DNA of 64,000 nt from Merdicola sp963557785 (lineage in GTDB: Bacteria; Bacillota; Clostridia; TANB77; CAG-508). This document shows, in pieces, positions 25,442 through 32,981 of this stretch. Where the stretch lies: NCBI GenBank assembly GCA_963557785.1, contig CAUWBF010000008.1, forward strand, positions 1-64,000. Reading direction: 5' to 3'. The notes below the pieces were generated by a model, which saw nothing but the letters and a program-made list of their open reading frames with translations, had not been told where the DNA came from and searched no databases. Position 1 is the first letter of the stretch. Each line of letters opens with the position of its first letter. The position numbers were made by a program, and so were the translations under genes.

Positions 25442-25645
25442 ATGTGTAATACACAATCAATGAGCAGTGAAAATCAGTTATCTACTGGAGGTCGGTATAT
25501 CTCTCTAATTATTAGTCGAGGGATGAATACAGAGCAAGTAGCTAAAGAGGAGAAGGTTTCAGAGCAAACTGTACTGGAAACATTGGAACGATTTAGAAGT
25601 ATCAATCCAAGTTTGTATAGAATTGCAATGGAAAAATTAGCGTAA
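25442..25645 (+). CDS. SpoIIID-like small helix-turn-helix protein
   Basis: A 67-aa protein whose central part GRYISLIISRGMNTEQVAKEEKVSEQTVLETLERFRSINPSLYRIAMEKL lines up with SpoIIID, the mother-cell sporulation regulator (pattern GKYI..., AKEFGVSKSTVHKDL, INPxLY). The helix-turn-helix lies at about residues 34-55. It differs at many positions, so it could be a paralogue or a foreign relative rather than SpoIIID itself. Base composition is less AT-rich than the neighbours. The ribosome binding site AGGAGGT is about 7 nt upstream. A strong terminator follows, making this a one-gene unit. Confidence 0.65.
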   Translation: MCNTQSMSSENQLSTGGRYISLIISRGMNTEQVAKEEKVSEQTVLETLERFRSINPSLYRIAMEKLA

Positions 25646-25665
25646 CACAAAAAACTACGAATAAG

Positions 25666-25705
25666 AAAGCGAGACTAAAAATAAAAAAGAGTCTCGCTTT
25701 TTTAT
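25666..25705 (+). terminator. Intrinsic terminator of the SpoIIID-like gene
   Basis: An 11-bp stem AAAGCGAGACT with complement, 13-nt loop, followed by a T run. Confidence 0.85.
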
Positions 25706-25709
25706 TGCA

Positions 25710-25747
25710 TAAAAAATGATGAAGAATATTTAACTATTCTCCATCAT
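25710..25747 (-). terminator. Intrinsic terminator of the cysteine-rich gene
   Basis: On the minus strand, a 13-bp stem ATGATGGAGAATA with complement (one G-U) at 25716-25747 is followed by six T. Confidence 0.8.
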
Positions 25748-25760
25748 AGGTACAAAATAA

Positions 25761-26207
25761 TTATTCTGAAACTTCTTCAGATTCAACAACATCATCTCTA
25801 TTATAAACTTTTTTTGGGCAGCAAGGTTCACAGCAATCAATATCTTCACCTTTTAAACATGAACCCTCATGTTCACATTTTGCACATACTTTAACATGTT
25901 TTACTTTATTTACCCATATTTGTATTTCATAAACTTTGTTAGGGCATAAAGGTCCAAATACAAATTCACCGTTTTTATCAGTAAAAGTATGAGAAACAGG
26001 TTTTCTTTCTTCTTTTCCATGTTCACAAACTACTTCAATTAATTTTACAACAGCGTCGCAAACTGGTTCTTTAAAGCAGTCACGAACAATACCATAAATA
26101 ACTTCACGATTATCACATGGAAGAGTAATATCTAGGTCAAATTGTTTTCCGCATTCCATTAACCCATTAATGTCAATAATAGGGCATACATTCTTATCAA
26201 ATTCCAT
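25761..26207 (-). CDS. Cysteine-rich protein with a carboxypeptidase-regulatory-like beta domain
   Basis: A 148-aa acidic protein. The middle part (YGIVRDCFKEPVCDAVVKLI, then SHTFTDKNGEFVFGPLCPNKVYEIQIWV) has the G-x-V-x-D...P-V-x-A-x-V-x-L and T-D-x-x-G-x-F pattern of carboxypeptidase-regulatory-like or CnaB-type seven-stranded beta domains. About a dozen cysteines are spread through it, with clusters CAKCEHEGSC and CCEPCCPKK near the C-terminus. No signal peptide is seen. Similar cysteine-rich proteins in spore formers can be coat components, but that is only a suggestion. The ribosome binding site is AAAGGATG about 9 nt upstream. Single-gene unit with its own terminator. Confidence 0.65.
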   Translation of the reverse strand: MEFDKNVCPIIDINGLMECGKQFDLDITLPCDNREVIYGIVRDCFKEPVCDAVVKLIEVVCEHGKEERKPVSHTFTDKNGEFVFGPLCPNKVYEIQIWVNKVKHVKVCAKCEHEGSCLKGEDIDCCEPCCPKKVYNRDDVVESEEVSE

Positions 26208-26345
26208 AGAAACAACATCCTTTCTTTAGCGATTAGCTTAATATATATTATGTAAAATACATATTAAATGTTAAATAATTGTTTGAATAAATAATAAAAA
26301 AAAGCATATAAATTTAAAAAGCATAATTTAGGAGGTTAATTTTAT

Positions 26346-26534
26346 ATGTTTTTTGTATTTAATAGAGAAAAGATATATTCATATATAATTGCTGTATGCA
26401 CTGTTGTAGTATTGTTTGCAGTATCTGAAGTATATATAAAAGATGAAGAATATATAGAAACATCAAGTAACATAGCAAATGAAGTTATTATCGAAAATAA
26501 TAAGATAGTTAATGAGATAAATAATGTAAAATAG
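26346..26534 (+). CDS. Small single-pass membrane protein of unknown function
   Basis: A 62-aa product, MFFVFNREKIYSYIIAVCTV then VVLFAVSEVYI (one membrane helix, about residues 11-32), followed by an acidic, asparagine-rich outside tail. An AGGAGG ribosome binding site lies 10 nt upstream. The N-terminal segment looks like the membrane anchor of exported clostridial enzymes such as polysaccharide deacetylases, so it may be a remnant that lost its catalytic domain, or a genuine small protein. No family recognised. Confidence 0.5.
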   Translation: MFFVFNREKIYSYIIAVCTVVVLFAVSEVYIKDEEYIETSSNIANEVIIENNKIVNEINNVK

Positions 26535-26576
26535 ATGGAAAAAACAATATAAAAAAGCAAAAATTAACTTTTTATG

Positions 26577-26605
26577 TAGACAAAACCATAAAAAAGTAGT
26601 ATAAT
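26577..26605 (+). promoter_or_regulatory. Promoter of the SSB-like gene
   Basis: TAGACA, 17-nt spacer and a perfect TATAAT, about 75 nt before the TTG start codon. Confidence 0.8.
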
Positions 26606-26679
26606 AGAAACATACGTAACGTTAAAGAAAAAACATATTAGAAACAATAGATAAATTTAAAAAATAGGAGGAATAAAAA

Positions 26680-27378
26680 TTGATTACAAATTATTCAGAT
26701 AATAACCATTTATTATTAATGGGAAAGATTACAAGTGATAAAAAATTTAGTCATGAAATTTATGGAGAAAGCTTCTATGTATTCGATTTAGAAGTAGCAC
26801 GTTTAAGCGGAAACTCAGATATTATACCAATAACAATATCAGAAAGATTAATTACAACAGAAGAACTTTCAATAGGTAAAAAAGTACTAATAGAAGGTCA
26901 ATTTAGATCATATAACAGTTATGAAAATGAAAAAAACAGATTAGTATTAACAGTATTTGCTAAAGACATTAAGTTTGAAGCAAATGAAGAACAAGAAGCA
27001 GAAGAAAGCGAGAAAGAAGAAAGAGTATCAAATGAAGTTGTTTTAACAGGATATATTTGTAAAAAACCAATATACAGACAAACACCATTTGGAAGAGAAA
27101 TATCAGACATATTACTAGCTGTAAATAGAGCATATAATAAATCAGATTACATACCAGCAATAGCTTGGGGTCGTAATGCAAGATTTTGTCAAAATATAGA
27201 AGTAGGAACAAAAGTAAGAATAACAGGTAGAGTTCAATCAAGAAATTATGAGAAAAAATTAGAAGATGGAACAACACAAACAAGAGTAGCTTACGAAGTT
27301 TCTATCGGAAGTTTAGAAATTATAAATGAAGAAGAAGATAAAAAAGAAGAACTAGAAAATAATGAACAAGCAATGTAA
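26680..27378 (+). CDS. Single-stranded DNA-binding-like protein with two OB folds
   Basis: A 232-aa protein. Two OB-fold halves can be read: residues about 8-105 (NHLLLMGKITSDKKFSHEIY ... VLIEGQFRSYNSYENEKNRL) and about 118-210 (EVVLTGYICKKPIYRQTPFG ... KVRITGRVQSRNYEKKLEDG). They are joined by an acidic linker (EANEEQEAEESEKEER). The second half has the SSB-type block GREISDILLAVNR and YIPAIAWGRNA; the C-terminus is acidic but lacks the DDDIPF tip of replicative SSB. So it is probably an accessory or primosomal SSB-like protein. The start is TTG with AGGAGG 8 nt upstream. It has its own promoter and terminator. Confidence 0.8.
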   Translation: MITNYSDNNHLLLMGKITSDKKFSHEIYGESFYVFDLEVARLSGNSDIIPITISERLITTEELSIGKKVLIEGQFRSYNSYENEKNRLVLTVFAKDIKFEANEEQEAEESEKEERVSNEVVLTGYICKKPIYRQTPFGREISDILLAVNRAYNKSDYIPAIAWGRNARFCQNIEVGTKVRITGRVQSRNYEKKLEDGTTQTRVAYEVSIGSLEIINEEEDKKEELENNEQAM

Positions 27379-27396
27379 TTAAATAAATTAATAAAG

Positions 27397-27430
27397 AGAT
27401 TAAAAAGACTATTCTTTTTAATCTTTTTTT
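27397..27430 (+). terminator. Intrinsic terminator of the SSB-like gene
   Basis: A 12-bp stem AGATTAAAAAGA with complement and 4-nt loop, followed by a T run. A TGATATAAT extended -10 for the next gene begins right at its end (27430-27438). Confidence 0.8.
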
Positions 27431-27473
27431 GATATAATAAAGCCACTTAATTTATAGTAAAAAGGTGAAAAAA

Positions 27474-29117
27474 ATGAATAAAAAAACAAAAACAAGATTT
27501 AATATAATAGCTATAATAGCAATTATAATTATTTGTATAACAATATCTCCAATAAGTATGCAAAATGATACTTTTTATACAGTAAAAATTGGAGAACACA
27601 TAATTGAAGATGGTGGAATAGATATGCAAGATCCATTTTCATGGCATGAAGGATTAAAATATACGTATCCACACTGGTTATATGATGTTGCAATGTATCT
27701 TATATATAGTTTAGGTGGTTGGGATGGAATATACATATCTACATTAGTATTATGTAGTATATTAGGAATAATATTATATCTAACTAATACAAAAATATGT
27801 AAAAATAATTTAATATCATTTATACTGACAATAGGTGTAATGTTTTTATTTAAGCCATATATAACTGCAAGAGCACAACTAGTAACTTTTATATTATTTG
27901 TACTTACAATATATTTTATAGAGAGATTCTTAGAATTGCGAAAACTAAAATATGCAATTACATTAATAGGAATATCTATATTAATAGCAAACCTACATGT
28001 AGCAGTATGGCCATTCTATTTTATAGTATATTTACCATATATAGCAGAGTATATAATATGTGCAATTGTAGATGCAGATATAATTATAAGATTAAAAATA
28101 TTATGGAACAAATTATTATATAAATTAAATAAAAAGAATCCTGAAAAACAGGATAATATAAATGAAAAAATAAATTTAGATAAAGAAAAAATAGAAAAAA
28201 TATCAAAAATAAGAGAAGAAAAAAGAAAAAATCCATATAAGTTAAGAATAGAAAAAAATAAAAATGTAAAATATTTAATATTAGTATTTTTAATATGTAT
28301 ACTAACAGGATTATGTACTCCACTTGGAACCACGCCATATACATATTTAATAGATACTATGAATGGAATTACAACACAAAATATAAATGAACATTTACCA
28401 TTAACACTTATTAATGCAAAAGAATTTTTATGCATTATAACTGCAATTGTAGCATTTTTAATATTTACAGATACAAAAATAAGATTAAAAGATATATTAT
28501 TTTTAGGTGGACTATTTATACTAGCCTTAATGTCTAGAAGGCAAATATCAATGTTTTTATTGATAGGAATATATGCTGTTAATAGAATGATATGTGAATT
28601 TTTAGAAAAATATAAGGCAAAAGATGAAATAGAAGATATAACCAAATTTCTTACAACTAAATCTGGAGCATTTATTTTTATTTTAATATTTATTTTATTA
28701 GGAATAAAAATGATTAAACCAAAGATAGATGCAAAAGAGAAATATATAAACGAAAGTACATATCCAGTGGCAGCATGCCAATATATTTTAGATAATATAG
28801 ACTTGAGTACAGCAAAATTCTATAATGAATATAATTATGGAAGTTATATGTTATATAAAGGAATTCCAGTTTTTATAGATTCAAGAGCAGAATTATATAC
28901 TCCAGAATTTAATGAAGGTGTAAATGTATTTGCAGACTTTTTGAATATATCTAACATTGGAGTGTATTACGAAGATAAAATAGAAGAATATGGAATTACA
29001 CATTTAATTATGTATAAAAATGCAAAATTAAATATGTTTGTTTCAAGAAATAGTAATTATGAGAAATTATACGAGGATGATAATTTTGTAATATATAAAA
29101 GATTAATTAATGAATAG
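27474..29117 (+). CDS. Polytopic membrane protein, GT-C glycosyltransferase-like
   Basis: A 547-aa protein with about ten or more membrane helices. The first outside loop reads DTFYTVKIGEHIIEDGGIDMQDPFSWHEG and continues TYPHWLYDVAMYLIY. This arrangement, an acidic residue after the first helix and then a conserved P-x-W, occurs in GT-C type mannosyl/arabinosyl-transferase-like proteins that use polyprenyl-phosphate sugars. A lysine-rich cytoplasmic loop lies at about 215-265 and a soluble C-terminal part at about 425-547 (FIDSRAELYTPEF). The sugar is unknown. Start at ATG 27474, with AAAGGTG 6 nt upstream (an in-frame GTG 9 nt earlier overlaps this). Its end overlaps lspA by 8 nt. Confidence 0.65.
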   Translation: MNKKTKTRFNIIAIIAIIIICITISPISMQNDTFYTVKIGEHIIEDGGIDMQDPFSWHEGLKYTYPHWLYDVAMYLIYSLGGWDGIYISTLVLCSILGIILYLTNTKICKNNLISFILTIGVMFLFKPYITARAQLVTFILFVLTIYFIERFLELRKLKYAITLIGISILIANLHVAVWPFYFIVYLPYIAEYIICAIVDADIIIRLKILWNKLLYKLNKKNPEKQDNINEKINLDKEKIEKISKIREEKRKNPYKLRIEKNKNVKYLILVFLICILTGLCTPLGTTPYTYLIDTMNGITTQNINEHLPLTLINAKEFLCIITAIVAFLIFTDTKIRLKDILFLGGLFILALMSRRQISMFLLIGIYAVNRMICEFLEKYKAKDEIEDITKFLTTKSGAFIFILIFILLGIKMIKPKIDAKEKYINESTYPVAACQYILDNIDLSTAKFYNEYNYGSYMLYKGIPVFIDSRAELYTPEFNEGVNVFADFLNISNIGVYYEDKIEEYGITHLIMYKNAKLNMFVSRNSNYEKLYEDDNFVIYKRLINE

Positions 29118-29619
29118 AAAAGAGATGGTAAATTTGGAAAAATTGAAAAAGAATAAAAAAGTAATATTAATTGCTTTACTTATAATTTTCTTAGTAGTAA
29201 TAGATCAAGTTTCTAAAGCATTATTCATAGGTACAGAAAAGAATATTATAAACGATGTATTAAAAATCGCTTCAACACAAAATTATGGTGGTGCATTTGG
29301 AGTAGGACAAACAGGAACAACTACTTTTATTATAACTAATGTGATAGTTATTGGAATAATAATAAAATTTATGCATATGCAACAAGAACAAATTGACAAA
29401 AAAACATATTTTGCGCTTTCTTTAGTTATTGCAGGAGCAATAGGTAATGTAATTGATAAAATCTTTAGAGGTTATGTATTAGAATTTATTGTTATAAAAT
29501 CACTATGTTTTAATATTGCAGATATTTTCATAGTATTAGGATGGATTTTAATGGCACTATTTTTTGCTATATATACATATAAATTAAAAAAAGAAAAAAA
29601 GGAAGGTAAAATTGAATAA
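29110..29619 (+). CDS. lspA: Lipoprotein signal peptidase II
   Basis: LspA is the membrane aspartyl protease that removes signal peptides of prolipoproteins at the lipobox. The 169-aa protein has four membrane helices and the family blocks DQVSKALF, NYGGAFGV, AGAIGNVIDKIFRGYVLEFI (first catalytic Asp) and FNIADIFIVLG (second catalytic Asp). The N-terminus is a little long; an in-frame later start (TTG at about 29134) could be used instead. It overlaps the preceding gene and the following pseudouridine synthase by 8 nt each, so translation is likely coupled. lspA followed by an RluA-type synthase is the usual order in Bacillota. Confidence 0.94.
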   Translation: MNRKEMVNLEKLKKNKKVILIALLIIFLVVIDQVSKALFIGTEKNIINDVLKIASTQNYGGAFGVGQTGTTTFIITNVIVIGIIIKFMHMQQEQIDKKTYFALSLVIAGAIGNVIDKIFRGYVLEFIVIKSLCFNIADIFIVLGWILMALFFAIYTYKLKKEKKEGKIE

Positions 29620-30517
29620 ATATATAATAAAAGAAAATTTAATTGGAAATAGATTAGATAAAGTAATAACTTTATTAGATAGCAATATATCTAGAATGAT
29701 GGTAAAAAAGCTTTTAGATGAAGAAAAAATCTTAGTAAATAAAAAAAGAGAAAAAGCTTCTTATAAAGTAAAATTAAATGATAATATAGAAGTACAAGAA
29801 GTAGAAGCTAAAGAGATAGACCTAAAAGCAGAAGATATACCACTTAATATTTTATATGAAGATAAAGATATTATTGTAGTAAATAAAGAAAAGGGCATGG
29901 TAGTTCATCCTGCAAATGGAAATTTAGATGGAACATTAGTAAATGCACTAATGGCTAAATGCCAAGATTCTTTATCAGGAATAGGTGGAGAAATTAGACC
30001 TGGCATAGTTCATAGGCTAGATAAAGATACTTCAGGAGTTATTGTAGTTGCTAAAAATGATAAAGCTCACATAAATTTAAGTGAGCAAATAAAAAATAAG
30101 AAAATGAAAAAAACATATATATGTTTAGTTAGAGGAAATGTACCAAATGATGAAGCAACAATAGATATGCCAATAGCTAGAAGTAAAAAGGATAGAAAGA
30201 AAATGGCTGTAGATAAAGATGGTAAAAATGCAGTAACTCATTTTAAAGTATTAAAAAGATATGAAGGATATACATATTTAAAAGTAAATATAGAGACAGG
30301 AAGAACTCATCAAATAAGAGTACATTTATCACATATAGGATATCCTATTGTTGGAGATGAAGTTTATTCAAATGGAAAAAATCCATTTGGAGTAAAGGGA
30401 CAAATGCTACATGCAAAAGAATTAGAATTTATACATCCTACTACAGGAAAGCAAATGAGAATAGAGGCACCAATTCCTACATATTTTAACGAAGTATTAG
30501 AAACATTAGAAAAATAA
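29612..30517 (+). CDS. RluA/RluD-family pseudouridine synthase
   Basis: A 301-aa rRNA or tRNA uridine isomerase. The N-terminal S4 RNA-binding domain (about residues 1-70, RMMVKKLLDEEKILVNKK) is followed by the catalytic domain with the diagnostic HRLDKDTSG (catalytic Asp near 138) and the RTHQIRVHL motif near 232. The gene is next to lspA as ylyB is in B. subtilis. Start codon TTG or ATG choice: the first TTG overlaps lspA with AAGGAAGGT upstream. The exact target uridine cannot be read. A perfect 24-nt palindrome follows the stop. Confidence 0.93.
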   Translation: MNKYIIKENLIGNRLDKVITLLDSNISRMMVKKLLDEEKILVNKKREKASYKVKLNDNIEVQEVEAKEIDLKAEDIPLNILYEDKDIIVVNKEKGMVVHPANGNLDGTLVNALMAKCQDSLSGIGGEIRPGIVHRLDKDTSGVIVVAKNDKAHINLSEQIKNKKMKKTYICLVRGNVPNDEATIDMPIARSKKDRKKMAVDKDGKNAVTHFKVLKRYEGYTYLKVNIETGRTHQIRVHLSHIGYPIVGDEVYSNGKNPFGVKGQMLHAKELEFIHPTTGKQMRIEAPIPTYFNEVLETLEK

Positions 30518-30524
30518 AAATCAA

Positions 30525-30548
30525 ATCCGGTATAATATTATACCGGAT
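30525..30548. repeat. Perfect 24-nt palindrome
   Basis: ATCCGGTATAAT joined head to head with its complement, 7 nt after the stop of the pseudouridine synthase. No T run follows, so it is not a standard terminator. The GC-containing CCGG ends are unusual for this AT-rich spacer. A cruciform, an operator or a transcript-end stabiliser are all possible. Confidence 0.7.
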
Positions 30549-30557
30549 GATCTATAT

Positions 30558-30591
30558 AAACTTTTTATACATAAAGTATAAAAAGAAGTTT
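30558..30591. repeat. Second inverted repeat in the same spacer
   Basis: CTTTTTATAC and complement around a 5-nt centre, extended outside a one-base bulge by AAA/TTT and one or two further pairs. It may act as a weak terminator on either strand, since its arms contain short T runs. Confidence 0.5.
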
Positions 30592-30669
30592 AAAATCTAC
30601 TTGTATACATAATATATGATATGCAAAAATAATATGTTTGATACAAATAAAAAGGAGAAATTTAATACA

Positions 30670-31392
30670 ATGGAGGAAAATAATAACAAAATTAGAATTC
30701 AAAAGTTTTTAGCAGATAATGGAATTGCCTCTAGAAGAAAATGTGAAGAATATATTCTAAAAGGAAGAGTTAAATTAAATGGTAAAATAGTAACAGAATT
30801 AGGGACTAAAATTAATCCAGATACTGATATAATTGAATTCGATAGTAAAAAGGTAGAAATAACAAATAATAAAATATATATTTTATTAAATAAGCCGGTT
30901 GGATATGTAACAACAGCTAAAGATCAATTTGATAGAAAGATAGTATTAGATTTAATAAAGACAAAAGAAAGAGTTGTTCCAGTAGGAAGACTAGATATGT
31001 ATACATCTGGTGCACTAATATTAACCAATGATGGAGAATTTGTTAATAGAATTACTCATCCAAGTCATGAAATAGAAAAAACATACAATGTAACAATAAG
31101 AGGAATTGTATCTGAAGAAGAAATAAATAAATTAAAAAGTGGTGTAGACATTGGAGGATATGTAACAAAACCAGCAAAAGTAAAAATTCTAAAGGTGGAT
31201 GAAGAAAAAAATATAACTAGATTAGAAATAAAAATTCATGAAGGAAAAAATAGACAGATAAGGAAAATGATAAGTAGTATTAAAAAAAATGTTATTGCTT
31301 TGCATAGAACTTCTATAGGAAATATTACAGTAAAGAATATGAAAATAGGAGAATATAGATATTTAAAAGAAAATGAAATAAAAAATATGTAA
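30670..31392 (+). CDS. RsuA/RluB-family pseudouridine synthase
   Basis: A 240-aa rRNA pseudouridine synthase with an N-terminal S4 domain (IRIQKFLADNGIASRRKCEEYI, about residues 7-28) and the RsuA/RluB catalytic motif GRLDMYTSGALILTNDG (Asp near 115), plus the late HEGKNRQIRKMI. The usual form of the catalytic loop is GRLDxxTxGLLLLTNDG, so it is intact. I choose ATG 30670 on family N-terminus; AAGGAG lies 12 nt upstream, a somewhat long spacing. An upstream in-frame ATG at 30616 would add 18 residues without domain support. In Bacillota this family usually modifies 23S U2605 or 16S U516; which one is unclear here. Confidence 0.93.
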   Translation: MEENNNKIRIQKFLADNGIASRRKCEEYILKGRVKLNGKIVTELGTKINPDTDIIEFDSKKVEITNNKIYILLNKPVGYVTTAKDQFDRKIVLDLIKTKERVVPVGRLDMYTSGALILTNDGEFVNRITHPSHEIEKTYNVTIRGIVSEEEINKLKSGVDIGGYVTKPAKVKILKVDEEKNITRLEIKIHEGKNRQIRKMISSIKKNVIALHRTSIGNITVKNMKIGEYRYLKENEIKNM

Positions 31393-31409
31393 AAAATCTT
31401 AAAACACCA

Positions 31410-31438
31410 TTGATATACTAAAAATAAAAATATATAAT
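31410..31438 (+). promoter_or_regulatory. Promoter of the S1-domain gene
   Basis: TTGATA, 17-nt spacer and a perfect TATAAT, about 42 nt before the start codon at 31480. Confidence 0.78.
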
Positions 31439-31479
31439 ATATATAGATTTTACACTAAAGAAAAGAGGAGTAAGTACAA

Positions 31480-31965
31480 ATGAAGGTAAAGAAGTTTGTA
31501 AAAATAGATGAAAATTTACATGAAGACATGATAGTAAAAGGTACAGTAAAAGGTATTCAGCCATATGGAGTGTTTGTTGAAATAGAAGGAGGAACGGTAG
31601 GACTTCTTCATATAGAAGATATTTCAGTAGCGAGAATTAAAAGTCCATATGAAAGATTTGATATTGGACAAGAAATCAATGTAAAAGTAAAAAACATAGA
31701 TAGAGAACAAAATAGAGTTATGTTTTCATATAAGGATTTATTAGGAACTTGGGAAGAAAATGCAAAATTATTTAATGAAAGAACAAAAGTTAAAGGAATT
31801 GTAAGAGAAACAGAAAAAAATGGTAATGGGATTTTTATAGAACTAAAACCAAATTTAGTTGGTCTTGCAGAATACACAGAAGGTCTTGAATATGGACAGA
31901 ATGTAGATGTTTATATAAAAAGAATAATACCAGATAAGAAAAAAATAAAGTTAATAATTTGCTAA
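31480..31965 (+). CDS. S1 RNA-binding domain protein
   Basis: A 161-aa protein with two S1-type OB domains: residues about 17-85 (GTVKGIQPYGVFVEIEGGTV ... HIEDIS) and about 100-161 (VKGIVRETEKNGNGIFIELK ... GLAEYTEG). The first has all strand landmarks of S1; the second is more divergent. RNA binding is expected; a specific process cannot be assigned. AGAGGAG precedes the start by about 9 nt. It is followed 30 nt later by the replication-relaxation-like gene, so both may share the promoter at 31410. Confidence 0.85.
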   Translation: MKVKKFVKIDENLHEDMIVKGTVKGIQPYGVFVEIEGGTVGLLHIEDISVARIKSPYERFDIGQEINVKVKNIDREQNRVMFSYKDLLGTWEENAKLFNERTKVKGIVRETEKNGNGIFIELKPNLVGLAEYTEGLEYGQNVDVYIKRIIPDKKKIKLIIC

Positions 31966-31995
31966 AAATTATATATAAATAAGGGAGGAAGTATT

Positions 31996-32937
31996 ATGGT
32001 AGAAGATAGTCAAATAAAAGCAGAGGTATCTCCTTTTGCAATAAGAGAGGGAGAAATAAAAACATTTGACGGTAAAGATGGTTACGTTTCAATGAATCAA
32101 ATCATACACAAAATTAATTTAGGGCATATAACTGATATACATTTTACAATATTAGAATTAGTAAATGAATTTGAATTTATAACTTCAAGACAGTTATATC
32201 AAATATTAGAATGGAAAGGTTATGATTTAAAATCACAAGATAAATTAAATAAAAAATTAGAGCAATTAGTTAAGTCTAAAATATTAACTAGATATTATTT
32301 TAACTCTGAAGAAGGAAAAGGAATATATAGAATATATTGCCTAGAGAAAATGGGAAAATATTTATTAAATTCAAGAGGAACAGAATGTAAATGGCAACCA
32401 ACAGACAATACTAAACCAGTTGGAATGATAAAGAAAAGACTAGCAGGAAATCAAACAATTATTGCTTACTTAAGGAAAGTAAAAGCATTTGATCAATATA
32501 CAGTTAAGCCAGCAATAACGGCCAAAAGTGCTGGAAAAATATTTAAAGCTACAGGAGGAAGTATAAAATTAACTAAAAATAATAAATCTATATACTTTTT
32601 ATTTGAAGCAGTAAGAAGAGAAGATGATTGGTCAAAGAAATTTGTAGAAAAAATGCGATTATATAAAGATTTCTATGATAATTTTGAGCCAGGAGATTCA
32701 GGATTTGCAACACTACCACAATTAATATTTATTTGTGAAGATGAAAAACATACTGCAGAAGTATTTAAAGAAATAGTAATGAATCAACTAGAAATAAATA
32801 AAATTAATTTATACTTTACAACAGATTTAAGACAAAACAAAGAAACATTAAAAGATACTTTAATAACATTTAAATTAGATGAAAAAACAAACAAATATAA
32901 AGTACAAGATGTTGAACTTAACTTATTAGGAGAATAA
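31996..32937 (+). CDS. Replication-relaxation (MobC-like) family protein
   Basis: A 313-aa protein. Residues about 45-130 form a winged-helix-like region (ITSRQLYQILEWKGYDLKSQ, LEQLVKSKILTRYYF, YRIYCLEKMGKYLL), the pattern of the N-terminal part of replication-relaxation proteins found on plasmids and conjugative elements. The C-terminal part (about 190-290) contains FLFEAVRREDDWSKKF and ATLPQLIFICEDEKHT, compatible with a nuclease-like alpha/beta core of the same family. No relaxase, integrase or other transfer gene lies nearby except the VirD4-like ATPase, which converges on it through a shared terminator. GGGAGG lies about 8 nt before ATG. Confidence 0.65.
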   Translation: MVEDSQIKAEVSPFAIREGEIKTFDGKDGYVSMNQIIHKINLGHITDIHFTILELVNEFEFITSRQLYQILEWKGYDLKSQDKLNKKLEQLVKSKILTRYYFNSEEGKGIYRIYCLEKMGKYLLNSRGTECKWQPTDNTKPVGMIKKRLAGNQTIIAYLRKVKAFDQYTVKPAITAKSAGKIFKATGGSIKLTKNNKSIYFLFEAVRREDDWSKKFVEKMRLYKDFYDNFEPGDSGFATLPQLIFICEDEKHTAEVFKEIVMNQLEINKINLYFTTDLRQNKETLKDTLITFKLDEKTNKYKVQDVELNLLGE

Positions 32938-32940
32938 AAA

Positions 32941-32978
32941 AATAATCTCTAAACCTTTGGGTTTAGAGATTATTTTTT
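32941..32978. terminator. Bidirectional terminator between the convergent pair
   Basis: A 15-bp perfect stem AATAATCTCTAAACC and complement, TTTG loop, with T-rich flanks on both strands. Confidence 0.9.
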
Positions 32979-32981
32979 ATA

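Noticed and set aside
28016..28645. 209-codon frame opposite the GT-C-like gene
   Set aside because: The sense-strand gene has membrane topology, a ribosome binding site and an overlap with lspA; the opposite frame has no support.
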